Shown here piece by piece: positions 1 through 8,836 of a DNA stretch of 64,000 nucleotides. Numbering within the stretch: position 1 is the first letter of the stretch; each line of letters begins with the position of its first letter. A model generated the notes under the pieces. It did no database searches. It had not been told where the DNA came from and saw only the letters and a list, made by a program, of their open reading frames with translations. The DNA is from Saccharomonospora marina XMU15 (GTDB lineage: Bacteria; Actinomycetota; Actinomycetes; Mycobacteriales; Pseudonocardiaceae), in contig NZ_CM001439.1 in assembly GCF_000244955.1 (NCBI RefSeq), positions 3,204,385-3,268,384 on the forward strand, in the 5' to 3' direction. Made by a program: the position numbers and the translations under genes.

Positions 1-1
1 C

Positions 2-511
2 CAGAACTCCGTTCCGCTGCACATTTCCGACCTCGTGCCCCTGGCCACCGCCTACGCTCTGTACTCGCGCAGCCGGTGGGCCTACGCGCTGACCTACTAC
101 TGGGGACTCGTGCTCAGCACCCAGGCACTGGCCACACCGGCTTTGACCGGTCCGGACTTCCCCCACTTCAATTTCCTGTTCTTCTGGGGAAGCCACCTAC
201 TGGTCGTCTGGGCCGCCGTCTACCTCACCTGGGGTCTCGGTATGCGCGTCGGATGGCGTAGCTACCGCATCACGGTCGCGATTACGGCGGGCTGGGCGGC
301 GGCGACCATGAGCTTCAACGCCGTGGCGGGCACCAACTACGGCTTTCTCAATCGCAAACCCGAGACGGTCTCGGTGCTAGATCTGCTCGGCCCGTGGCCG
401 TGGTACCTGCTGGCGCTCGCCGCCGTGCTGCTGGTGGTGTGGGCTTTGCTGACCTGGCCCTGGGTCCGGCACCGCAGGGGTGTCGGTGACTCGGGACGCC
501 GGACTAACTGA
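2..511 (+). CDS. YwaF/TIGR02206-type integral membrane protein, 5'-truncated
   Basis: The reading frame is open from the first bases of the window, so the true start lies upstream. A GTG at 35 is possible, but the sequence before it (QNSVPLHISDLVP) already fits the family. About 170 residues remain, with roughly five hydrophobic helices. The 'PLHISDL' element followed by a second helix ending near 'GPDFPHFNF' resembles the TIGR02206/YwaF group of small integral membrane proteins of unknown function. The C-terminus is a basic cytoplasmic-type tail (WVRHRRG). No neighbour suggests a role. The family call is moderately sure and the function is unknown. Confidence 0.6.
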   Translation, partial: QNSVPLHISDLVPLATAYALYSRSRWAYALTYYWGLVLSTQALATPALTGPDFPHFNFLFFWGSHLLVVWAAVYLTWGLGMRVGWRSYRITVAITAGWAAATMSFNAVAGTNYGFLNRKPETVSVLDLLGPWPWYLLALAAVLLVVWALLTWPWVRHRRGVGDSGRRTN

Positions 512-644
512 CGCCGTGGTCGGCTGAGGGAATCGACGAATCCGGGCCCGAATTCACCCATACAGGGAGTATCTCGCAGGAGGACAGCGCTTCTCGGCTT
601 CGGCTGCGACTATCGATGGCCGAACTGGGGAGGACGAACAAGTC

Positions 645-1301
645 ATGGCCTCGAAATACCAGCCGCGCGACCGCAACGGCCGATTCGCCTCGAAAACGGG
701 GGTGGCCGCGGTCGCCACGGCCGGCCTCGTCGCCTTCGGCGCGACCACGGGTGGCACCGGTGGGCCCGCCGGTTCGCTGGGCAGCGGCACGAGCTCGAGC
801 GTGGGCAAGAATCTCTCGGCGCGCAAGGCCGACAGCCAGAAATCAGCGCGCGCCGGGCGAGCTGACGAGGCATGGAACCGGCTGGGCATGCGCACGCTGA
901 GGAAAGCGGCCCGGCACCACACCGAATGCGTCAGCCGGTCGTTCGGCGAGGTGCGGCAGTACCTCGCCCGCACCCGCTGCACGTCCTTGCGTCGCGCGCT
1001 GTTCACCATCGGCGACGGCGAGGATTCGGTGGTGGTATCGGTGGCGTGGGTGAGCTTTCGCACTCGGGGGCAGGCCGCCCGACTCCGGGACCTCATCGAC
1101 GTGCACGGCACCGGCGACATCGAGCCACTGGGTGGCGAGTTCGTCGGCGCGGCAGGTATCCGGTTCAGCGGACACAACTACGACTCCAGACTGAACCGGA
1201 CGGTACTCACCGTCGCCGAAACCGAGACACTGTCCGGAGAGTTCAGCGCGGAAGACCTCGACACGGTGGCCGAGGTAGCCGCGCTGTTGCCACGACCGTG
1301 A
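645..1301 (+). CDS. Hypothetical actinobacterial protein with N-terminal hydrophobic segment
   Basis: This is a 218-residue protein of unrecognised family. The start ATG at 645 is preceded by a good ribosome-binding site (GGGGAGG, about 12 bases upstream). The N-terminus is basic (KYQPRDRNGRFASK), followed by one hydrophobic Ala/Gly/Val stretch at about residues 18-35 and a Gly/Ser-rich linker. It could be a membrane-anchored or exported protein, although a classical signal peptidase site is not clear. The C-terminal half (about residues 85-218) looks globular, with two Cys residues about 15 apart (HTECVSRS, RTRCTSL). It stands alone between the upstream membrane protein and the convergent toxin-antitoxin pair. 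No function is proposed. Confidence 0.6.
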   Translation: MASKYQPRDRNGRFASKTGVAAVATAGLVAFGATTGGTGGPAGSLGSGTSSSVGKNLSARKADSQKSARAGRADEAWNRLGMRTLRKAARHHTECVSRSFGEVRQYLARTRCTSLRRALFTIGDGEDSVVVSVAWVSFRTRGQAARLRDLIDVHGTGDIEPLGGEFVGAAGIRFSGHNYDSRLNRTVLTVAETETLSGEFSAEDLDTVAEVAALLPRP

Positions 1302-1407
1302 GCCGCGTGCCGCCGGTGGACCACGACGACCGTCGGCGGCGCCACCACTCGCCCATGTCGCGAAATGTTTCCCCTCGCAGGCCACCAGTTGAGCTGCTCG
1401 CGGATTG

Positions 1408-1821
1408 TCAAACGCCGATGACGGTGACCAGTTTCTCCAGCCCCGCGAAATCGGAGGGGTTACGGGTGAGAAGAGGCCAGCCGTGAGCACCTGCGATCGC
1501 GGCGATTTGCAGGTCGGCGAGGCGACGGCGTGGTTGGCGGCCTGCAGCACGAATGCGTCCATAGAGCTGCCCGTAGAACCGAGCGGCCTCGGCGTCGAAC
1601 GGCAGCGGAACGAAGCTGCTTTCGACCCACTGCAGTCGACGCAGTCGGACCCCTTGTTCGTCCGCGGTCTTGGCCGCGACCACCCCGGCAGAGAGTTCGG
1701 CCAGGGTGATCGCACTCAGGTACAAGGCACCGTCCGGCAAAGAATTCGGATCGAGTCCGTCACCGAGGTCGATGACGACATTGGTGTCCAACAGGGCCGG
1801 CGAGAGCGGCTCATTCATCAA
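1408..1821 (-). CDS. vapC: PIN-domain ribonuclease toxin (VapC-like)
   Basis: This 137-residue PIN-domain protein has the family's acidic site in order: LLDTNVVIDL near the N-terminus, the Glu of ITLAELSAG, the Asp of LADLQIAA, and the Asp of TRNPSDF near the C-terminus. VapC toxins are Mg-dependent endoribonucleases that cut tRNA or rRNA and are neutralised by a partner encoded just upstream. Here the upstream gene overlaps it by about 11 bases, the usual arrangement. Tandem ATG codons at 1821/1818 give two near-equivalent starts. All four acidic positions are present, so the toxin is probably functional. The RNA target cannot be read from sequence. Confidence 0.9.
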   Translation of the reverse strand: MMNEPLSPALLDTNVVIDLGDGLDPNSLPDGALYLSAITLAELSAGVVAAKTADEQGVRLRRLQWVESSFVPLPFDAEAARFYGQLYGRIRAAGRQPRRRLADLQIAAIAGAHGWPLLTRNPSDFAGLEKLVTVIGV

Positions 1822-2062
1822 AGGTCACGTCGCTGTCGACCAAGGCATCGATGTCAGCCCGCAGCCGTGCCGCATCCACCACGGGCAGATTGGCTACGGC
1901 TTCCGCGATCTCGGCTCGTGTCTGGTACTGGCGCCGCTGGACGGGGATCACCTCAGCGGTGGGTGTGTTGCCCCTGACGACCGTGAAGCGTTCTCCACGC
2001 TCTACCCGACTCAGGATCCGTGAGCTGTCGTTACGCAGCTCACTGGGAGTGATCTCAGACAT
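1811..2062 (-). CDS. Phd/YefM-type antitoxin of the VapC-like toxin
   Basis: This is an 83-residue protein starting MSEITPSELRND. Its N-terminal part (SSRILSRVERGERFTVVRG and the following PTAEVIP) is the Phd/YefM DNA-binding fold typical of antitoxins of type II modules, which bind both the promoter and the toxin. The C-terminal part (DIDALVDSDVTFDE) is acidic and would wrap the PIN domain. The ATG at 2062 was chosen over longer in-frame starts because the Phd fold begins there and a palindromic operator-like site lies just upstream. It is cotranscribed with and overlaps vapC. Confidence 0.85.
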   Translation of the reverse strand: MSEITPSELRNDSSRILSRVERGERFTVVRGNTPTAEVIPVQRRQYQTRAEIAEAVANLPVVDAARLRADIDALVDSDVTFDE

Positions 2063-2073
2063 ACCGCGATGAT

Positions 2074-2085
2074 AGCAATATTGCT
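2074..2085. promoter_or_regulatory. 12-bp palindrome upstream of the toxin-antitoxin operon
   Basis: The sequence AGCAATATTGCT is a perfect 12-base palindrome 12 bases before the antitoxin start. It lies in a locally AT-rich stretch that contrasts with the surrounding GC-rich DNA. A second half-site (TTGCTA, 2091-2096) pairs with TAGCAA at 2073-2078. Phd/YefM antitoxins autoregulate through such palindromes. The operator role is inferred from position and symmetry. Confidence 0.5.
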
Positions 2086-2252
2086 TCAATTTGCTAAGCC
2101 CAACCGAGTCCGGCACCGCAGCCACTGGCGACGCCCGACGCTTACCCACAAGCCCACGCGCCCACGCGTCCGTGCCTGGCCGACCGACCACCGCGGTGCC
2201 GCCCCGTACCGGAACGCGGGCACACTCGGTAGTCGGTCGGCGTCGCCCGGCG

Positions 2253-2885
2253 TCAGCTTTGCGGGTATGCCGCCCAGCGCAGGTAGGGTTTGACCTCTTC
2301 GACCTGCTCGAACCGCTGCTTGGCGTCGTCGGTCGACATCGTCGGGGCCACGATCACCCGGTTGCCGGGCGTCCAGTCCGCTGGGGTGGAGACCGGGTGC
2401 GCGTCGGTGAGCTGCAGCGCGTCGATGACCCGCAGGATCTCGTCGAAGTTGCGGCCGACGGACTTCGGGTAGGTCAGCGTGAGCCGTACCTTGTTCTGCG
2501 GGTCGATGATGAACACCGAGCGCACCGTCGAGGTGTCACCCTCGCCCGGGTGAATCATGTCGTACAGCTCGGAAACCTTGCGGTCGGGGTCGGCGATGAT
2601 CGGGAAGTTCAGGTCGGTGCCACCGACGTCCCGAATGTCCGGCGCCCAACCGCGGTGGTCCTCCACCGGGTCCACCGAAACCGCGATCGACTTGACGTTG
2701 CGCTTGTTGAACTCGTCGTTCAGCACGGCGGTGCGGCCCAGTTCGGTCGTGCACACCGGCGTGTAGTCCGCCGGGTGGCTGAACAGCACCGCCCACGCAC
2801 CGGCTTTCCACTGGTGAAAGTCGATCTCGCCTTCGGTGGTCTCCGCCGTGAAGTTCGGCGCCTCGTCGCCCAGGTGCAGGCCCAT
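2253..2885 (-). CDS. 1-Cys peroxiredoxin (Prx6-type)
   Basis: This 210-residue thiol peroxidase reduces peroxides through one peroxidatic cysteine. The active-site motif is intact (HPADYTPVCTTEL, Cys at about residue 45, with the conserved Thr/Pro). The Arg expected about 80 residues later is present in STVRSVFIIDP. The long C-terminal arm (WTPGNRVIVAPTMS and the EEVKPYLRW tail) is the Prx6 dimerisation extension and matches the family's usual length. The ATG at 2885 follows a strong GAGAGGAGA ribosome-binding site. It is monocistronic, and no OxyR-like gene is adjacent. Confidence 0.93.
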   Translation of the reverse strand: MGLHLGDEAPNFTAETTEGEIDFHQWKAGAWAVLFSHPADYTPVCTTELGRTAVLNDEFNKRNVKSIAVSVDPVEDHRGWAPDIRDVGGTDLNFPIIADPDRKVSELYDMIHPGEGDTSTVRSVFIIDPQNKVRLTLTYPKSVGRNFDEILRVIDALQLTDAHPVSTPADWTPGNRVIVAPTMSTDDAKQRFEQVEEVKPYLRWAAYPQS

Positions 2886-3021
2886 GGGTGTTCTCCTCTC
2901 GATGTTCGGTACGGGGGTACCTGACCCAAAGTAGAGCAGACATCCCGGTCAGGGCGCGGCAGCGGTCCGGTAAGGCCGTCCAGCGGCAGCGGCGCCGGAT
3001 CCGCGAGCTGCCCCACCGCGA

Positions 3022-3636
3022 TCAATCCGACGGGGAGGTGATCCCGCGCACCATGGTGTCGATGGCGTGGTACAGGGCGGCCCTGTCGTTGTCGCCCAGG
3101 TAGGGCCGAGCCAGCGCGTCGTAGAGCAGCCCGTCCAGGTGGGCGATCAGCAGCCGGGCCGCCCGCTCGGGGTGATCGACGCCCGCGGTTCGCATGCCGG
3201 CGGCGGTCCGGTCGATGAACCGGCGGTTGGCGGCTTCCAGCTCGGGCAGCAGTTCCGCACGGCGGGTCGCATCGAGGTAGAGCTCCATGCGGGCGCGGGT
3301 ACGCGACCGGGCCGGCCCCAACCAGTAGCAGAGCAGTTCCGTCAACATCGTGACGATCTCGCGTCGCTGCTCGGGGGTGTCGATGCTCCAACCCGTCTCA
3401 GGGATGCCCGCCAGCATGGCCTCGTCGAGTTCGACCAGCCGATCCAGGACGGCGGCGAGCAGGGCGACCCGGGTTCGGTAACAACTGCTGGTGCTGCCCT
3501 GCGGTAGTCCGGCCCGCGTATCGACCGCCCGGTGGGTGAGACCGCGCAGGCCCTCGGCGGCGATCACCTCGATGGCCGCGTCCGCGGCACGTTGCTTGCG
3601 ACTCGGTCCTACGCCGTCCTGCCCTCGCACCGGCAC
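3022..3636 (-). CDS. TetR-family transcriptional regulator
   Basis: This 204-residue repressor has a TetR helix-turn-helix at about residues 15-60 (RKQRAADAAIEVIAAEG, then LTHRAVDTRAGLPQGS and a YRTRVALL recognition region). The all-alpha C-terminal ligand domain contains an unusually hydrophobic stretch and several Arg-rich turns. Its start is a GTG at 3636. It lies five bases downstream of the stop of the P450 remnant on the same strand, so the two were probably one transcript and this regulator probably controls the P450 locus and/or the divergent oxidoreductase. The ligand is unknown. Confidence 0.85.
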   Translation of the reverse strand: MPVRGQDGVGPSRKQRAADAAIEVIAAEGLRGLTHRAVDTRAGLPQGSTSSCYRTRVALLAAVLDRLVELDEAMLAGIPETGWSIDTPEQRREIVTMLTELLCYWLGPARSRTRARMELYLDATRRAELLPELEAANRRFIDRTAAGMRTAGVDHPERAARLLIAHLDGLLYDALARPYLGDNDRAALYHAIDTMVRGITSPSD

Positions 3637-3640
3637 TAGC

Positions 3641-4986
3641 CTAGTCGGCGGTGCGATCCTCCACCTGGACCCACAGGCCGTTGCGCGGCCGCATGGAGAT
3701 CATGCTGACCGGTCGAACCCGCTGCCTCGGCAACCGCAGTGACGTTCTGGCCAACAGCCGCGCGAGCATGACGGTGAGTTCGGTGGCCGCCATGGTGGAA
3801 CCGACGCAGCGATGCGGCCCCGCACCGAAGGGAAGGTATTCGTGTGGTGCGGGCTTGCGGTAGCCGAGCTGGCTGGAGTCCCAACGTTGCGGGCGGAACC
3901 GCAGCGGATCGTGCCATACCTGCGGGAGCCGGTGTGTCACGTACGGACTGATCGCGAGCATGCTGCCCGCACGAACTACTCGGCCACCGAACTCGAAGTC
4001 CCGTGCCGCCTTACGGCCGACCACGACGACGGCGGGATACAGCCGTAGCGTTTCCCGCACGATGCCGTTGAGGTACGTGAGGTCCTTCAGGTCTTGCGGT
4101 GCGGGTCGCCGACGCCCGAGTACCTGCCGTACTTCCTGCCGCGCCGTTTCCCAGACCCCGGGCACGCTCAGCAGGGAGTAGATCGCCCAGGCCAGCGTGG
4201 CGCTGGTGGTTTCGTAGCCTGCGACGATCAAGGTGACGACCTGATCGCGGATCTCGAGGTCGCTGAGCGTGGCGCCGTCCTCGTCGCGGCTGTGCACCAA
4301 CGCCGTCAGAACGTCGGAGCCGTCGGAGTCGATGGCGCGGATATGCGCGATCTCGGTGTGGATCCGTTCGTCGATCCGGCCGCGTGCGAGCATTGCCCGA
4401 CGCCATTCGGGAGTGCGCAGGCGCCGCTTCCAGGTGACGGTCTGCGGGAGCGCGTCGCACAGGTCGAGCAGTACCTGCAACTGGTCGCCGAAGAACCGTT
4501 CGTCGCGTGCCAGCCGGGTACCGAACAACGTCCGCAGCGTCGTACGCCGGATCGCGGCGCGAAACCCCTGGTATACGTCCACCGTGTCACCAGGCTGCCA
4601 GGTGTCGATCAGCTGGTCGGTGTTGTCCACCATCGTGTCGACGTACCCGGCTACCCGGCGATGGTGCATCGTCGGCTGCACCAACCCGCGCCTGCGGCGG
4701 TGCTCGTCGCCGTCACTGAGCAGCATCGACGTGGGCCCGTCCACCGGCACCAGCCAGTCGAAGGCGTCCCGCCACCGGAAGAGGTCCGAGTTGCCGAAGA
4801 CGAACCTGTTGGCTTCGGGTCCCAGCAGGTAGGTGAACCGCTCCGGCCGGCTCCGATCCTGACCACCGGGCCGCGTTGGCGGTGAAGCGACGCCAGTAGC
4901 TCGCCGGGGAGGTACCGCACGGTGCTTCCCCGCAGCAGCGAGGCCGAGTGCGGTGGCCCTGCCGTGTCCTGTGCGAATGTCCCCAT
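3641..4986 (-). pseudogene. Cytochrome P450 with an N-terminal frameshift
   Basis: The main open frame (stop 3641, earliest start GTG 4750) carries a complete P450 catalytic core. The I-helix is VAGYETTSATLAW, the K-helix ExxR is ETLRLYP, and the haem loop is FGAGPHRCVG with its Cys. The expected N-terminus lies in another frame, from ATG 4986 (GTFAQDTAG to GPVVRIGAG). It would join the core at about 4845-4850, where the main frame continues ERFTYLLGPEANRFVFG, the normal P450 B-region. A one-base loss (or two-base gain) there splits the gene. Either the gene is broken, or there is a sequencing error, or a shorter protein is made from 4750 that would lack the first strands. The P450 fold assignment is sure; its status is not. 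Confidence 0.75.
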
Positions 4987-5108
4987 CACGCCACTTCCTT
5001 CGATCGACCGACTCGCCAGTCCGCTACGCCTGTAGCATTCACTGTGTAGCGCGACGTCGACTCTCGGGTCAACTCATCGGGACTCATCCGCAACAGAGAA
5101 GGACTGCG

Positions 5109-6050
5109 ATGCACGAACTGACCTTCGGCTTCTCCCTGCTGCCGACTCTGGACCTGGACGCACATGTCGAGCTGGTCACCGCGGCCGAGGCAGCTGGTCT
5201 GGACCTGGTGGGAATTCAGGACCATCCCTACGTCCCTGGCTACCTGGACACCTTCGTGCTCGCCGGTGCCCTGCTCGCGCGCACCGGCAGCATCACCGTG
5301 TTCCCTGACGTGGCCAATCTGCCGCTGCGACCACCGGCGATGCTGGCGAAGACGGCGGCCGCGCTGGACCTGGTGTCCGAGGGCAGGTTCGAGCTGGCCC
5401 TCGGCGCGGGTGGCTACTGGGACGCGATCACAGGTCTCGGTGTCCCCCGGCAGCGCCCGGCCGAGGCCAACGCGGCGCTGGAGGAGGCGATCGGCGTCGT
5501 GCGTGCGCTGTGGAGACCGGGTGGCGCTCCGGTATGGCTGGATGGTGACCACTATTCGATCCAGGGGGCGCCGTCCGGCCCGGTTCCTGCGCACCCGATC
5601 GAGATCTGGACCGGCGCCCAGGGACCGAACGCACTACGGCTGACCGGGCGCATCGCCGACGGCTGGGCCGCTCCCATCGCCTCGTACCTGCCGTACGAGA
5701 AGTGGGCGAAGGCCAACCTGGTCATCGACGATGCGGGACGTTCGGCCGGTCGCGATCCAGGGCAGATCCGGCGGATCGCCCAGCTCGTGGGGACGATCCT
5801 CGACCGGCCGGGCGCCTCGACGGCCGACGCCGAATCCGGAGCCGAGCCGATCCGCGGCACGGCACGGCAATGGGCGGAACTGATCGCGCGGCTGGCGAGC
5901 GAACAACCGTTCACCAGCTTCGTCTTCTGGCCGCAGCGGCAGACCGTGGACCAGGTCGGCAGGTTCGCGGCCGAGGTCGTCCCGGCCGCGCGGGCGTTGC
6001 TCGGCGAGGCCAGAACGGCCGGGCACGCGAGCGACTCGGCCCAGCACTGA
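5109..6050 (+). CDS. Luciferase-like (F420-type) monooxygenase, copy 1
   Basis: This 313-residue LLM-class flavin oxidoreductase is a TIM barrel of the bacterial luciferase superfamily, many of whose actinobacterial members use coenzyme F420. Recognisable elements are LTFGFSLLPTL at strand 1, the GLDLVGIQDHPY loop, the LRPPAMLAKTAAALDLVSEG segment before FELALGAG, and PIEIWTGAQGP. The ATG at 5109 follows AGAAGGA and begins exactly at barrel strand 1; a longer frame from 4953 adds nothing of the family. It is divergent from the P450 remnant across a 120-base promoter region. The substrate is unknown. A paralogue of about the same length lies at 7850. Confidence 0.85.
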   Translation: MHELTFGFSLLPTLDLDAHVELVTAAEAAGLDLVGIQDHPYVPGYLDTFVLAGALLARTGSITVFPDVANLPLRPPAMLAKTAAALDLVSEGRFELALGAGGYWDAITGLGVPRQRPAEANAALEEAIGVVRALWRPGGAPVWLDGDHYSIQGAPSGPVPAHPIEIWTGAQGPNALRLTGRIADGWAAPIASYLPYEKWAKANLVIDDAGRSAGRDPGQIRRIAQLVGTILDRPGASTADAESGAEPIRGTARQWAELIARLASEQPFTSFVFWPQRQTVDQVGRFAAEVVPAARALLGEARTAGHASDSAQH

Positions 6051-6302
6051 AGTCTCGCCAACCTGATCACCCGCGAAGCCGGCACCGTCGCACGCTGCCG
6101 CAGCGCGAGGCTCGACGGCGGTGCCTGTGCCTGTGGTGCCTGCGGTGCCGAGCCACCGGCGCCTTCCGGCCACAGGCCGGTGTTCTGCCTGGTCATCGCT
6201 ACCGGCCACCGATGACCGCCGCCGTTACCTGTTGCCCGGCCGCTCGGAGGCGAAGCGTGTTCGCCGGACGAACACCACCGCACCGAGCAGAAGGGCACAG
6301 CC

Positions 6303-7730
6303 ATGGCGCCACCCCCAGGACGCGCACCGATGACCGACCACCCCACCTGCGCGCAGCTCGAGAACGAGGGCGACAACGACGACCTCCAACACACCATGGC
6401 CGAGTACGCCGCATGGATCGACTACCTGGTCCACTACGAAGGGCACGACGGGCCCCGACGGATTCGCTTCATCGATGGCAACCGCATGGCGGACGGCAGA
6501 ACCGAAGTCGATCTCAACAAGCCCGCCGACCAGCCGCTGATCAAGGAGGGTGAGCACTACGAGGTCATTGGTTCGGTCCTGGACGGCACCGACCCGTCGA
6601 CCGTCCACGAAGCGGTCCTGGCCGTCGCCGGGTGCAGCCCGAGCGTGCTCGGCGAGGCGTACAACGGGGTCGCCACCGGCTACCTCTGCGTCGGTGGCGA
6701 TGGAATGCCGGACGACCAGGATGCGGGCGAGTCGGCTGAATCCGAGTATCCGATGTTGCTTCCGTTGAGTTCCGACTTCGCGGAGATGCGCAAGGGCTGG
6801 ATCGAGGACGGCAACGCCAAGGCCCACGACTGGGAGCAGCGGCGGATCAGGTTCGCGGTCGGCAACGAGAACGCCTTCCTCGCCATCGCCGAGGCGTTCG
6901 CGCTGTACGAAGCGGTGTACCTGGAAGCCCGGCGTTCGCTGGACGAGGCGGTGAAGGCACTCATCGCGCGTTTCGAAGCCAAGGTGGCCACCTCGCCTGC
7001 CGAGGCGCCGGCCGACGGCCCGAACTGGTTCGCCGCTCTGATCGCCGGTGCCGGTGTCGTCAGCGTCACGATCGTGACAGGCGGAGCGACGCTGCCGTGG
7101 TTGGCGGCCGCCGGTGCGATCGGAACGGCGACAGCCGCCCTGCAGGAACAGGCAGGGAAGTCACCGACGAGGTACGAGGCAGCCGACCCCGGTCGCTGGA
7201 GAGACCTCCTGCACGGCTTCTGCGAGGAGATCACGCGGCAACTGGAGCAGGTCGCCCGGGAGATCGACAGCATCCGGCAGAACCTGGTCAGCAGGATCGC
7301 CGCCATCCGGAATGGACATTCGCTGGCTCCGCCCGCGCCCGACGAATCGATCAAAGACATCCCGCCCCACGGCCGAAACATCGTCCCCGATCAGCTCAGC
7401 AACGGTGTGGGACGCTGGCTGGACCCGAAGGTCGATGCTCTCGCGGCGAACAGTCGTGAGTACCAGGCGGGCATCCACGCCATCGGTGGCGCGGATTGGG
7501 GGTCCTCATCGCGTTTCCCGGCCATTCCTCTCGCCGGTCGCAACTTCGGGGACAGGGTGGTCTCCCTCGGGCAGGAAGCTGTCGACAAGCACAACACGAT
7601 GGTGGATTATCTTCGGCAGCACGGGGAAGCGCTTCGGTACGTCGCCGACACCGCCCAGGCGAGCGAAGACAACGCGGTCGGCGTCATCAACAACCTCCTC
7701 AAGTCCGTCGAATCCGTTCAGCCGATGTGA
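6303..7730 (+). CDS. Large WXG100/ESX-like protein, unrecognised
   Basis: This 475-residue acidic protein has no family recognised with certainty. Residues about 30-130 form an N-terminal domain. A long helical segment follows (about 185-235: AFALYEAVYLEARRSLDEA), then a Gly/Ala-rich hydrophobic hairpin (about 240-280: AALIAGAGVVSVTIVTGG, TLPWLAAAGAIGTA). Heptad-like helices come next (EITRQLEQVAREIDSIRQNL), and the C-terminus (DYLRQHGEALRYVADTA) resembles the helical hairpins of actinobacterial ESX substrates. There is no Sec signal peptide. The start at 6303 follows AGAAGGG; ATG 6330 is an alternative. An ESX-associated or membrane-inserting role is only an inference. Confidence 0.5.
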   Translation: MAPPPGRAPMTDHPTCAQLENEGDNDDLQHTMAEYAAWIDYLVHYEGHDGPRRIRFIDGNRMADGRTEVDLNKPADQPLIKEGEHYEVIGSVLDGTDPSTVHEAVLAVAGCSPSVLGEAYNGVATGYLCVGGDGMPDDQDAGESAESEYPMLLPLSSDFAEMRKGWIEDGNAKAHDWEQRRIRFAVGNENAFLAIAEAFALYEAVYLEARRSLDEAVKALIARFEAKVATSPAEAPADGPNWFAALIAGAGVVSVTIVTGGATLPWLAAAGAIGTATAALQEQAGKSPTRYEAADPGRWRDLLHGFCEEITRQLEQVAREIDSIRQNLVSRIAAIRNGHSLAPPAPDESIKDIPPHGRNIVPDQLSNGVGRWLDPKVDALAANSREYQAGIHAIGGADWGSSSRFPAIPLAGRNFGDRVVSLGQEAVDKHNTMVDYLRQHGEALRYVADTAQASEDNAVGVINNLLKSVESVQPM

Positions 7731-7768
7731 GCCCGGGTTCGCCAGGCGCGAGCCGTCGCGGCAGCGCG

Positions 7769-7805
7769 GCCCGCCTGTCCTGAAGCCGCCTGGCGGGCTC
7801 GTTCC
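7769..7805 (+). terminator. Weak hairpin after the ESX-like gene
   Basis: GCCCGCC (7769-7775) pairs with GGCGGGC (7792-7798) across a 16-base loop about 40 bases after the stop codon, followed by a pyrimidine-rich GTTCCCCCC run. It could be an intrinsic terminator, but the tract is C-rich rather than T-rich. Confidence 0.25.
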
Positions 7806-7849
7806 CCCCTGACCCACCGGAAACGAGCGAGAGCACGGAGGGACAACGC

Positions 7850-8746
7850 ATGCCCGACTACGGACACGACCTGTTGTTCGGCACCTTCGCCACTCCCGTG
7901 GCGGCACCCGCACGGCGCCCGGTCGAGCTCGCGATCGCCGCCGACCGCGCGGGCCTGGACCTGGCGACCTTCCAGGACCACCCCTACCAGCCCCGCTTCC
8001 ACGACACCTGGACGCTGCTGTCCTATGTGGCCGCGAAGACCGAGCGGATAGGGCTGAGCGGCAACGTGCTCAACCTCCCGCTGCGTGAGCCCGCCGTGCT
8101 GGCCCGCAGCGCGGCCTGCCTCGACCTGCTCAGCGGCGGGCGGATCGAACTCGGGCTCGGCGCGGGCGCGTTCTGGGACGCCATCGAGGCGATGGGCGGG
8201 CGCAGGCTGAGCCCGGGGCAGGCGCAGGCGGCGCTGGCGGAGGCCATCGACATCATCCGCCAGGTGTGGGCCACCGACCGGCGGGGCGGAGTCCATGTCA
8301 ACGGGACCTACTACCAGGTCGACGGCGCCAAGCGGGGACCGGCGCCCGCACACGACATCGGCATCTGGCTGGGCGCATACAGACCCAGGATGCTCGCGCT
8401 CACCGGCGGCGCGGCCGACGGCTGGCCACCGTCACTGTCCTACCTGCCCGGCGGCCCCGCCGACCTGGCCGCGATGAACGCCCGCATCGACGACGCCGCG
8501 ACCGCGGCCGGACGCAGGCCCTCGGACGTTCGGCGGCTGCTCAACATCGAAGGTCAGTTCACCGACGTGGGCCGGTCGCTGCTCAACGGGCCCGCGCAGC
8601 AGTGGGCCGAGGACCTCGCCGGGCTCACCGTGGAACACGGCGTCACCGGGTTCCTCCTCGCCACCGACGACAAGGACACGATCGAGCGCTTCGCCGCCGA
8701 GGTCGCCCCCGCCACCAGGGAACTGGTCGCCGCCGAGCGGCGGTGA
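7850..8746 (+). CDS. Luciferase-like (F420-type) monooxygenase, copy 2
   Basis: This 298-residue LLM-class oxidoreductase is clearly paralogous to the gene at 5109. They share the AGLDLxxxQDHPYxP loop, an LPLRxPAxLA segment, ELGLGAGAFWDAI, and PAHDIGIWLGAYRP. The barrel is complete. The ATG at 7850 follows CGGAGGG with ideal spacing. The two copies flank the ESX-like gene in the same direction, which suggests an old duplication with an intervening gene. The cofactor (F420 or FMN) and substrate cannot be fixed from sequence. Confidence 0.85.
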   Translation: MPDYGHDLLFGTFATPVAAPARRPVELAIAADRAGLDLATFQDHPYQPRFHDTWTLLSYVAAKTERIGLSGNVLNLPLREPAVLARSAACLDLLSGGRIELGLGAGAFWDAIEAMGGRRLSPGQAQAALAEAIDIIRQVWATDRRGGVHVNGTYYQVDGAKRGPAPAHDIGIWLGAYRPRMLALTGGAADGWPPSLSYLPGGPADLAAMNARIDDAATAAGRRPSDVRRLLNIEGQFTDVGRSLLNGPAQQWAEDLAGLTVEHGVTGFLLATDDKDTIERFAAEVAPATRELVAAERR

Positions 8747-8836
8747 CCCCGGCAGCCGCGAGACGGGCCACCTCCGGCTCTGGAGCAGGACCTTGTTCCC
8801 TACGCCCGCCGGACCCGGCGGGACCAAACTCATCCG

